DNA from: Tenacibaculum sp. Bg11-29
GTDB lineage: Bacteria; Bacteroidota; Bacteroidia; Flavobacteriales; Flavobacteriaceae
Assembly (NCBI RefSeq): GCF_002836595.1
Contig: NZ_PJBB01000003.1
Location: 434,001 to 498,000, forward strand
DNA: 64,000 bases
Reading direction: 5' to 3'
Positions 32,749 to 39,888 of the stretch are shown here, piece after piece. Numbering within the stretch: position 1 is the first letter of the stretch; each line of letters opens with the position of its first letter. A program made the position numbers and the translations under genes. The notes beneath the pieces are model-generated. The model did not search any database and was not told where the DNA came from. It saw nothing but the letters and a program-made list of their open reading frames with translations.

Positions 32749-34309
32749 CTTACCTATATATTTATCAATTGCTGTTGTTTTCGGTATTCTTATCGGAACT
32801 TTTTTTAGTAATGGGAACACAACTAATTTCATTGGAAAAAACTCATCTAATGAAAAAAAAATAAAACGTTTAATCGACTATATACAAAGTGATTATGTTG
32901 ACAACGTAAATACTGATGAGTTGCTAGATGGAGCTATTACTGAAATGCTTGGTAAATTAGATCCTCACTCTGTATATATACCTAAAGAAAATCTTCAATT
33001 AATTACCGAAAACATGCAAGGTAATTTTGTAGGTATTGGCGTACAGTTTCGTATGATAGGTGATACCATTACTGTTATTTCTCCAATTAAAGGAGGCCCA
33101 AGTATTAAAGTAGGTATTAAAGCTGGTGATAGAATTTTGTTGGCAAATAAAGATACATTATACGGTAAGAAGTTACAAACCCCAAAAATAATGGCAGCCT
33201 TAAAAGGAAAGCCTAACACAAAAGTTGATGTTCAAATTTACAGAAAAACGAATGACAGTCTTTTTAATGTAACTATAAACAGAGACAAAGTAAATATTAA
33301 AAGTGTTGATGTAGCCTACATGTTAAATGACAGTGTTGGTTATATAAAACTAAATCGTTTTGCTCGTAATTCTTACCGAGAGTTTAAAACATCTTTAGAT
33401 GCTCTTAAAGAAAACCAAATGACTGATTTAGTACTTGACCTTCGTGGAAATGGTGGTGGCTTTATTGACATTGCTAATAGTATTGTTGATGAATTTTTAG
33501 AGGATGATAAGCTAATTGTATTTACAAAAAACAATAAAGGTGATATTAATAAATCATTTGCGACTGATAAAGGTGATTTTGAAAAAGGTGGTTTATATGT
33601 TTTAATCGACGAAAACTCTGCTTCTGCTTCAGAAATTGTAGCGGGTGCCTTACAAGATAATGATAAAGGAACTATTATTGGTCGTCGTTCTTTTGGTAAA
33701 GGCTTAGTACAACAAGAAATGGATTTAGGTGATGGATCTGCAGTTCGTTTAACAACTGCACGCTACTACACTCCTACTGGTAGGTCGATACAAAAATCAT
33801 ACAAAAAAGGAGCTTCTGACACCGAAAATAGTAATTACACTCAAGATATACAACGCAGGTTACTTAGTGGTGAATTACATAGTAAAGACAGTATAAAAAC
33901 AATTGATAGTTTAAAATTTACAACTCCAAAAGGAAAGATTGTTTATGGTGGTGGAGGAATAATTCCTGATTACTTTGTTGGTGTTGACACCTCTTCTTAT
34001 GTACCAACAATATTTTTTAGGCCTTTAAATAATTTTGCTTTTAATTACGTTGATACGAACCGTAAAAAACTCACACATACAACTGTTGATGAGTTTATTA
34101 AGAGTTTTGATAAAAACAATGAAATCACTACTAAGTTTTTATCAAAATTAAAAAAATACAAACTTTCATCAAAAATTAAAAAACAACTTAAACGAAATTT
34201 AAAAACACTAATTGCAAGAGAACTTTTTAATGATGAAGGTTTATACAAAGTAAATCAGTTTGATGATAAAATGCTTCAAAAGGTATTTGAGTTAGAAAAA
34301 AAACAATAG
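32735..34309 (+). CDS. C-terminal processing protease, S41 family
   Basis: 524 aa. It has an N-terminal signal anchor (IYLSIAVVFGILIGTFF), a helical lead-in, a PDZ domain (about 95-180; GVQFRMIGDTITVISPI) and the S41 protease domain with the nucleophile Ser in ENSASASEIVAGAL and general-base Lys in RSFGKGLVQQ. A C-terminal helical extension of about 120 aa is rich in Lys. It cleaves C-terminal tails of periplasmic proteins. The start overlaps the dCMP deaminase stop by 14 nt, suggesting coupling. Confidence 0.93.
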   Translation: MNKNNLPIYLSIAVVFGILIGTFFSNGNTTNFIGKNSSNEKKIKRLIDYIQSDYVDNVNTDELLDGAITEMLGKLDPHSVYIPKENLQLITENMQGNFVGIGVQFRMIGDTITVISPIKGGPSIKVGIKAGDRILLANKDTLYGKKLQTPKIMAALKGKPNTKVDVQIYRKTNDSLFNVTINRDKVNIKSVDVAYMLNDSVGYIKLNRFARNSYREFKTSLDALKENQMTDLVLDLRGNGGGFIDIANSIVDEFLEDDKLIVFTKNNKGDINKSFATDKGDFEKGGLYVLIDENSASASEIVAGALQDNDKGTIIGRRSFGKGLVQQEMDLGDGSAVRLTTARYYTPTGRSIQKSYKKGASDTENSNYTQDIQRRLLSGELHSKDSIKTIDSLKFTTPKGKIVYGGGGIIPDYFVGVDTSSYVPTIFFRPLNNFAFNYVDTNRKKLTHTTVDEFIKSFDKNNEITTKFLSKLKKYKLSSKIKKQLKRNLKTLIARELFNDEGLYKVNQFDDKMLQKVFELEKKQ

Positions 34310-34402
34310 CTTTTTTTAATATTTATAGTTCTAACAGTGTCTTTATTTAAGCTTATTGCAAATGGTTTTTCATATAAATACGATAAAGTTTAAGACCAGA
34401 AA

Positions 34403-34960
34403 CTACATTCCGTTTTCAAGGTTTTTTTCTTTATACATTTCAGCAATAGTTAAATTTCCTGGGCATGATTTTATTTTTTCTAGTACATCTCCTGTTTTAA
34501 CGAAACCTATTTGTAAAACCTTAAAATAAATACCACTTTTTGATACTCTTAAAAACTGACGTACAACTTTTCTAGAGTTAAATTTCATCGCTAATTTATG
34601 GCAAGGTTCTCTAGGCTTCGTTACTTCTAAAATAACTTCACCTACTTTATAAGTATCTCCTACATGAATTTCCGTTTCCTCTAATTCATCAATTGTTAAA
34701 TTTTCACCAAACATACCTAAATGCCAATTTAGGTTAGGGTACAACTCCTTCCAATATTCATAATGTTTTAATGAATATCCGTATACCGCTTGATCAATTC
34801 CTCCATGAGAATCATTATTACAAACAGCATCACCCTCTACCTTTTCGGTATTTAAAAAAATAGGTTCATTAACCGGATATTTAAAAATACCGGTAATTAT
34901 CTTCTCTCCTTTCCAATCAACCTCCTTACGTTCTCCTACACATGTTGCTATAATTTTCAT
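34403..34960 (-). CDS. MOSC domain protein, YiiM-like
   Basis: 185 aa. MOSC proteins carry sulfur or bind molybdenum cofactor through a conserved Cys, here in PREPCHKLAMKF (about 121-132). Other family markers are NNDSHGGIDQAVYGYSLKHY (about 48-67) and FGENLTIDEL (about 84-93). YiiM relatives reduce N-hydroxylated compounds such as 6-hydroxylaminopurine. It is a single gene, convergent with the S41 protease gene. Confidence 0.9.
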   Translation of the reverse strand: MKIIATCVGERKEVDWKGEKIITGIFKYPVNEPIFLNTEKVEGDAVCNNDSHGGIDQAVYGYSLKHYEYWKELYPNLNWHLGMFGENLTIDELEETEIHVGDTYKVGEVILEVTKPREPCHKLAMKFNSRKVVRQFLRVSKSGIYFKVLQIGFVKTGDVLEKIKSCPGNLTIAEMYKEKNLENGM

Positions 34961-35497
34961 CTAATCTTATTTTTATTTAAAAATACGTTTTTTATATACT
35001 TAAAGCACTTATACCTATTTCAAATACGTTTTTTACTAATTTACAATACCTCATGGAGTTTGCACCTAAAGAAAAACCTTTACATATTATATTTACATTA
35101 GCTAAGGTATAATAAAGGGTATATTTTCAGCTAAAAAGTATTAAGTATTACTATTGGGGAATATGTACTTAATCAGAATACTCAAAAAAAGGTAGTTGTA
35201 AGATATAATCCATTAAGGGGAGATTCTATTTTATATCCTACCTTTTTTTATTTAAAACAAACTCATAATTTTGTGTATTTAAAAAACAATACGCTTGTAT
35301 CTTTTTTTAATACACTTATACCTGAATTCGCTTACTTAAAGGAAATACTATATCAAAAACCCATGTGTAGGCATATTTTTGAGATGTTTAAAAAGAATTA
35401 AGGTTTACTATTTTTTTTCGACTAAAAGATAAGTTAAAAAAAGCGGTAATTAGCAGAACTAGATTCGGGGGGATTTACTATGTTTTTTTATCGTTTT
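34961..35497. other. 537-bp noncoding stretch with short repeats and two hairpins
   Basis: No credible coding frame on either strand. It contains AAATACGTTTTTTA twice (34981-34994, 35022-35035), CACTTATACCT twice (35006-35016, 35313-35323) and the two-hairpin segment described separately. The region just before the response regulator's own 3' end (35260-35497) is featureless AT-rich DNA. Confidence 0.6.
35137..35249 (+). ncRNA. Candidate structured RNA: two consecutive hairpins ending in a T-run
   Basis: Hairpin 1 (35137-35182) pairs AGTATTAAGTA with TACTT and AATACT, with a 6-nt bulge. Hairpin 2 pairs AAAAAAAGGTAG (35184-35195) and GATATAA (35202-35208) with TTATATC-CTACC-TTTTTTT (35231-35249), again with a single 6-nt bulge. 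Both apical loops contain GGGGA. The T-run makes hairpin 2 look like an intrinsic terminator, working on either strand. A TATATTTA box upstream near 35090 could be a promoter. Whether this is a small RNA, a leader or only a terminator is unknown. Confidence 0.35.
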
Positions 35498-36241
35498 TTA
35501 TCTAAAAATAGTATTGTTTTTTATAAACTGATTTTTAAAACGCTCACTGAACGATATTTTATGATTATTTTCTAAAATCAATAAATTATCTTCAAAATAA
35601 ATTTCTTTAATCTTTTTTAAATTTACTAAATAATTTCGGTGAGTTTGTGTAAAATCTGTATCTCCTAGCAGCTCTTTAACTTTTGTTAACGATAGTTTTA
35701 TTAAATAATCACCTTCATTACACACAAGCCTACAATACTTCTCTTTTACTTCAACATAAATAATAGATGCTGTATCTACCTTCATGATGCTTCGTTTCTT
35801 TTTTATGAATAAAAACGACGGACTTACAATTCCGTTTTTATCACTTAAGCTAATACTACTCGATTGTTCGTGAAATTTTTCTAAAGCTAACTCTAAAGAA
35901 TATAATAGCTCTAGTTTATTAAATGGTTTTAATAAATAAGTATATGGTTTCGTAAGTTTAGCTTCATTAAACATCGCTTTACTTTGCATACTTGTTAAAA
36001 ATAGAAAAGGAGCTTCAATATTTTCTTTATTCAAGCGGTGTGCCAACGAAATACCTTCAGGGCTTCCGTTAATCATAATATCTAAAAGAATGATATCAAA
36101 AAATCGATTTTTTATTTCTTTTTCAGCCTCTGAAGCGTTTTTAACACGAATAACTTCATAATTATTATCTTCTAAAAACTCAATGATTTCTTTAGCTTCT
36201 TCATCTAAATCTTCTAAAAGTAACAATCGTAAGTTATTCAT
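35498..36241 (-). CDS. LytTR-family response regulator
   Basis: 247 aa. Receiver domain residues 1-125: acidic pair E10-D11, phospho-acceptor Asp54 in DIILLDIMI, Thr83 in FLTS and Lys105 in LLKPF. A LytTR DNA-binding domain follows (about 150-245; IIYVEVKEKYCRLVC and the TQTHRNYLVNLKKI segment). It probably acts with the TPR histidine kinase encoded at 37.3-39.0 kb on the same strand; the two are now separated by a toxin-antitoxin pair and repeat elements. Confidence 0.93.
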   Translation of the reverse strand: MNNLRLLLLEDLDEEAKEIIEFLEDNNYEVIRVKNASEAEKEIKNRFFDIILLDIMINGSPEGISLAHRLNKENIEAPFLFLTSMQSKAMFNEAKLTKPYTYLLKPFNKLELLYSLELALEKFHEQSSSISLSDKNGIVSPSFLFIKKKRSIMKVDTASIIYVEVKEKYCRLVCNEGDYLIKLSLTKVKELLGDTDFTQTHRNYLVNLKKIKEIYFEDNLLILENNHKISFSERFKNQFIKNNTIFR

Positions 36242-36603
36242 TGGAGCTAAATATTTATAATGTTCGTTTTTACGAAGATACTTATTTGGTCATAATTTTT
36301 AGCAAAAACATTATAGTTTGTCTTTACAGTGCTAAATGAATGAAGTAACTCTACTATTCAGCAATTTATAATAAAAAGTATTCTTTTGTTTATCAAAAAA
36401 ACAAATACACAAGTCATTGCGAGAAAGAATAACGAAGTAATCTCAACATTTAGAACTAAAAAGCAACAGATTACTTCGTGTCACGTAATGATAAAATACT
36501 CACAAAAAACAGTAATTATGGGATAGTGAAATTACAGTTTATCTATCTATTCAAAAAGGTATAAGGCATCAATATATTTATATAGTTTTTTTAAAAATTT
36601 ACG
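36242..36603. other. 362-bp noncoding stretch with one repeat element
   Basis: Holds the upstream region of the response regulator, one copy of the inverted-repeat element (36411-36491) and AT-rich DNA up to the toxin stop codon. No coding frame was found. Confidence 0.6.
36411..36491. repeat. Intergenic inverted-repeat element, copy A (diverged)
   Basis: Left arm AAGTCATTGCGAGAAAGAAT then CGAAGTAATCT; right arm AGATTACTTCG then TGTCACGTAATGAT. The AAAAAGCAACAGATT segment before the right arm is shared with copy B. Arms are less perfect than in copies B and D. It lies downstream of the toxin gene. Confidence 0.8.
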
Positions 36604-36891
36604 CTACAATTTTTCATTTAAATCTTGTTTTCCTACAATTGCCATTATTTCCACAACACTGTCATTTATTTTAAAGAAAACACTATCAGTACCACAAACA
36701 CAACGTCTATATCCTTTTTTTATATAATCAACAGATTCAAATGAAAAAGGTCTTTGAACAATAGCTTCGAAATATTCAAAAAATGAATCGAAGTATTTGT
36801 CTGCCTGAATCATTCCAAACTTTTTAACTCCGTATTGGTGAATTCGAATCAAATCGTTTTTAGCTTCATTACTTAATCGATATTTAAGCAT
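36604..36891 (-). CDS. ParE/RelE-family toxin
   Basis: 95 aa. It begins LKYRLSNEAKNDLIRIHQYG, the ParE pattern of a basic N-terminal strand followed by helices, then RPFSFESVDYIKKGYRRCVCGTDSVFF (about 57-83) with the C-terminal Arg-x-x-x-x-x-x-Y/F-type core, ending IMAIVGKQD. ParE toxins inhibit gyrase; RelE relatives cleave mRNA, and the two cannot be separated here. Its start overlaps the antitoxin stop by 8 nt. It sits with its antitoxin between two copies of an inverted-repeat element. Confidence 0.85.
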   Translation of the reverse strand: MLKYRLSNEAKNDLIRIHQYGVKKFGMIQADKYFDSFFEYFEAIVQRPFSFESVDYIKKGYRRCVCGTDSVFFKINDSVVEIMAIVGKQDLNEKL

Positions 36892-37123
36892 TTAGTAAAG
36901 ACTTCGATTCTGCTAAAATTTGTTCTTTAGTATCTTTAGAAAAACCACTACTTTCAGCTTTTTCAAGTTTCGTACGAATCCAATCAACTTGAACCTGTTG
37001 TTTTCTAGCTTGTCTAATCAAATCGTTAACAAGCTCGCTCTTGCTTGAATACTCTTTAGTATCTACTTGAGTTTTTAACCATTCATCGTTTGGTTTTGTA
37101 AATGATATACTTTGTCTTGACAT
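36884..37123 (-). CDS. ParD-type antitoxin (ribbon-helix-helix)
   Basis: 79 aa from the ATG at 37123 (MSRQSISFTKPNDEWLKTQV). An in-frame ATG at 37183 would add 20 hydrophobic residues not expected in the family. The N-terminal SISFTKPNDEWLK is the DNA-binding ribbon, then SSKSELVNDLIRQARKQQ gives the two helices; the C-terminal tail would wrap the toxin. It is the first gene of the pair and overlaps the toxin by 8 nt. It is expected to repress its own promoter. Confidence 0.85.
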   Translation of the reverse strand: MSRQSISFTKPNDEWLKTQVDTKEYSSKSELVNDLIRQARKQQVQVDWIRTKLEKAESSGFSKDTKEQILAESKSLLNA

Positions 37124-37185
37124 AAAATTATATTTATTGATGTAAATATACACCAAATACGAATCAAATACAAATTTTCTCAATT

Positions 37186-37275
37186 ACGTCATTACAAGGA
37201 GGGAAAAGGAACGACGAAGTAATCTCTACGTTTAGATCTAAAAAGCAACAGATTGCTTCGTGCCTCGCAATGACG
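37186..37275. repeat. Intergenic inverted-repeat element, copy B
   Basis: Left arm ACGTCATTACAAGGAGGGAA then AACGACGAAGTAATCTCTA; centre TTTAGATCTAAAAAGCAACA; right arm GATTGCTTCG then TGCCTCGCAATGACG. It lies 62 bp upstream of the antitoxin ATG and just before the histidine kinase terminator. Confidence 0.85.
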
Positions 37276-37294
37276 AGGTAATTAAAAAAACGTG

Positions 37295-37331
37295 TAAAAA
37301 AAATACGAGTGATTTTTATACCACTCGTATT
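37295..37331 (-). terminator. Terminator of the histidine kinase gene
   Basis: AATACGAGTG / CACTCGTATT stem with a minus-strand T-run, 10 bp after the kinase stop codon. A kinase terminator here means the response regulator is not on the same transcript. Confidence 0.8.
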
Positions 37332-37340
37332 ATAATAAAG

Positions 37341-39041
37341 TTAAGCTAAAGGCAACAATATAACCGCAGTGGTACTTGTTCCTTCTTCGCTTTTAAAGAA
37401 TAACGTTCCGTTGTTTTTCTTAATTAGTGTTTGACATAATAATAAACCTAATCCGATTCCTTTAGAACGATCTATCTTCTCGATAGATAAATCTTTTAAA
37501 GCATTAATTTTTTGAAGTTTTTCTTCAGATATTCCAATACCTGAATCTTTAATTTCAATACGCGCTTGAGTTTCTGAATGCTTTTCTGTTTTCACAGAGA
37601 TACTTCCAGAACCATCCATGTACTTTATCGAATTATCAATTAAATTCCGAATCACGATTTTCAATGATTCTTTGTCAGTCAAAACAATAATCTCACTATC
37701 TAACTCACTAGTAATTGAAATAGCTTTTGCCTCCGCTAAATTTTCATAATCGAACAACACCTGTTCTATAACAGGTTGCAGTGCATGTTCTTCTTCAGAG
37801 AAATTTAACATATTACTTTGCTCTAACGACCAGTGCAATACATTATTTAATAAATGGCTCGTACTTTCGGTAACTGCAATAGCCGATTTCGTAGCTTCTT
37901 TAATTGCAGGCAAATCATTATTAGCAATATGTTTTGCCAGTTTTTGATGCTGCCTTTTTATACTATTTATAGGCGAGCGTAAATCGTGAGACACCACCGA
38001 AAATAAATAATTTTTAGTGTTATTAGCTACATTTAAAGCCTCTTTTTGCTCGGTAATAAGCCTATTTTTACTTTGTAATTTCCTATAAAAAAAAGCCAAT
38101 CCTCCCAAGAATATTAACAAACCAGAAGCACCTAAAAGCAACCCTTTTTGAACTACTTTTTGACGCTTTATTTGCTCATCTTGCACAGCTATTTCTTGTT
38201 GTTTTTGCGCAACTGCTATTTTTTTATCTTTCTCCGTCAGCTGCCAAATACGATCCCTACTCCAAATAGAGTCTTTCCATTTTACGTACTCATCAAAATA
38301 CCCTACACTCTCTTTGTAACGCTTCCTATTACGCTCAACAATTGCCATGTTTTTTGAGGTATTATGCTTTAATTCTATATTAGAATAGATTTTAGCCAAA
38401 TCATACGCTTCTTTAAATAAAAGAATAGCTTTATCGTCTATATATTGATTATAATAAACACTAGCTAAATCAGTTTTATAACTAATTAATTCTAATGTAT
38501 CTTTTTTATCTATAAGAGATAATTCCTTATTAAAATAATTTTCAGAATTATGATACTTTTTTAGCAAAACATAACATAAAGCAAAGTTATGATACCCTGC
38601 TTTTTTCGTTATTAAATTAGATTTATCTATTTCTAACTCCCATTTTTTATAATATTCTATTGCTAAGTGATACTTTTTTAATTCTATATAAATTTTCCCA
38701 AGCTTGAAGTTTTTTAAATGATTAAATCCACTTTTCTTAGAAATTGAATTAAAATTATCTAATGCTTTTCTATATATTTTTTTCTTTATAGCAGAACTCC
38801 CTTGAATATAATTTAATAGGTCTTTTTCTACTCTACTATTTTTTTTAATGGAAACATTACTTGAATATAAATAACACGAATCATAAGCTTTCTTTAAATA
38901 AAAACCATAGGCTTTTTTAAACTCTAAATTTTTATTTTTGTTAAAAACACTATCTGCTTTGAACTCTATAATATTTCCTTTTATTTGAGAAAACATTATT
39001 CCATTAAAGAAAATAAAGAAAATAAATATTTTTTTATTCAT
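37341..39041 (-). CDS. TPR-sensor histidine kinase
   Basis: 566 aa. Signal sequence 1-18, TPR repeats in the periplasm (about 85-260), a coiled-coil (about 268-298), a membrane helix (about 299-319), a short second coiled-coil, and the kinase. The H-box is SVVSHDLRSPINS with His352; N-box NLIDNSIKY, G1 DSGIGIS and G2 GIGLGL follow, ending near 566. No HAMP domain. It pairs logically with the LytTR regulator. It overlaps the 161-aa gene upstream by 8 nt. Confidence 0.93.
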   Translation of the reverse strand: MNKKIFIFFIFFNGIMFSQIKGNIIEFKADSVFNKNKNLEFKKAYGFYLKKAYDSCYLYSSNVSIKKNSRVEKDLLNYIQGSSAIKKKIYRKALDNFNSISKKSGFNHLKNFKLGKIYIELKKYHLAIEYYKKWELEIDKSNLITKKAGYHNFALCYVLLKKYHNSENYFNKELSLIDKKDTLELISYKTDLASVYYNQYIDDKAILLFKEAYDLAKIYSNIELKHNTSKNMAIVERNRKRYKESVGYFDEYVKWKDSIWSRDRIWQLTEKDKKIAVAQKQQEIAVQDEQIKRQKVVQKGLLLGASGLLIFLGGLAFFYRKLQSKNRLITEQKEALNVANNTKNYLFSVVSHDLRSPINSIKRQHQKLAKHIANNDLPAIKEATKSAIAVTESTSHLLNNVLHWSLEQSNMLNFSEEEHALQPVIEQVLFDYENLAEAKAISITSELDSEIIVLTDKESLKIVIRNLIDNSIKYMDGSGSISVKTEKHSETQARIEIKDSGIGISEEKLQKINALKDLSIEKIDRSKGIGLGLLLCQTLIKKNNGTLFFKSEEGTSTTAVILLPLA

Positions 39042-39519
39042 TATCTCTTGTCGTAACTACAGTTCCTCTATCTGTATCAGGATCATCATTACGTTCTTGC
39101 ACTAAAATAGCTTCAGCATTTCCCGCACTACCATCTACTGAATACACAAATTGTGTGTGGTATATATTAAATTCAGTAGCATCTTCCTGAGCGTCAAATT
39201 CAAACCAAAAAGTTCTACAATTCACTTTACCTTGATTAATAGCTGTATTTACTTCTTGTAATCCTTTATAAGCTAAATATAAATATCCTGCTCCATTATC
39301 TAAAGACACTACTTCATTTGGATCAGAAGGATTATCAGCATTTAAACTAATTGGTACATGACTTACTATATTTACCGTATAAGTATTTCCAGTAGGCGTT
39401 GTTTTATAAATATTTGCTAATGGAGCTCCTTTAGAAACTTCACTTAAAGGAACTTTAGGTCCATTTATTTTATTACAAAAATTTACAGTAATTGTTACTC
39501 CATTAATCGTTGTACTCAT
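39034..39519 (-). CDS. Uncharacterised 161-aa protein co-transcribed with the histidine kinase
   Basis: No signal peptide, membrane helix or family that I recognise. The sequence is rich in Asn, Thr and Val with strand-like segments (NGVTITVNFCNKI, NTYTVNIVSHVPISL) and ends in a highly charged tail (QERNDDPDTDRGTVVTTRDNE). A single-domain all-beta fold is my guess. It starts with a clear ATG at 39519 and its last 8 bases overlap the kinase start, so it is the first gene of that operon and a candidate for a ligand or partner of the sensor. Confidence 0.65.
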   Translation of the reverse strand: MSTTINGVTITVNFCNKINGPKVPLSEVSKGAPLANIYKTTPTGNTYTVNIVSHVPISLNADNPSDPNEVVSLDNGAGYLYLAYKGLQEVNTAINQGKVNCRTFWFEFDAQEDATEFNIYHTQFVYSVDGSAGNAEAILVQERNDDPDTDRGTVVTTRDNE

Positions 39520-39679
39520 GTTGTTTATTTATTGGTTAGGGTTTAAATCTACAATAAAAAATGAATCTAACTAAACTCTTATGTTAGAAAAATAATAAAA
39601 AAAGCATTTTATTATTCAATTTACTACATACATAAATGTCAGTTCACTATACTACAGTTGATTAATATATTTACAACTT

Positions 39680-39723
39680 GAAACTAACATTAAACAGATT
39701 GCTTCGTGCCTCGCAATGACGAG
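39680..39723. repeat. Intergenic repeat element, copy C (right arm only)
   Basis: AACTAACATTAAACAGATTG then CTTCGTGCCTCGCAATGACGAG matches the right half of copies B and D. No left arm is seen upstream, so this is a truncated copy. Confidence 0.75.
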
Positions 39724-39764
39724 TTCTTAAATGTGACTCCTTTATACCCAGTAATAACAAACAT

Positions 39765-39852
39765 ACTCGTCATTACAAGGAAGAATGACGAAGTAAGCTC
39801 TTTGCAGCATTAAAACAAACATTAAAGAGATTGCTTCGTGCCTCGCAATGAC
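39765..39852. repeat. Intergenic inverted-repeat element, copy D
   Basis: Left arm ACTCGTCATTACAAGGAAGA then ATGACGAAGTAAGCTCT; centre ACAAACATTAAAGAGATT, shared with copy C; right arm GCTTCGTGCCTCGCAATGAC. It lies 41 bp downstream of copy C. Confidence 0.85.
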
Positions 39853-39888
39853 TTTGTTATAAATCATTACTCTACCTTGTGGTGATAC

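Larger units (their letters stand above)
39520..39888. other. 369-bp noncoding stretch holding two repeat copies
   Basis: It contains a half copy (C) and a full copy (D) of the inverted-repeat element. The remainder is AT-rich with no coding frame. Confidence 0.6.

Noticed and set aside
37124..37183. Longer antitoxin start at 37183
   Set aside because: It adds a hydrophobic 20-residue stretch foreign to ParD and begins next to repeat copy B.
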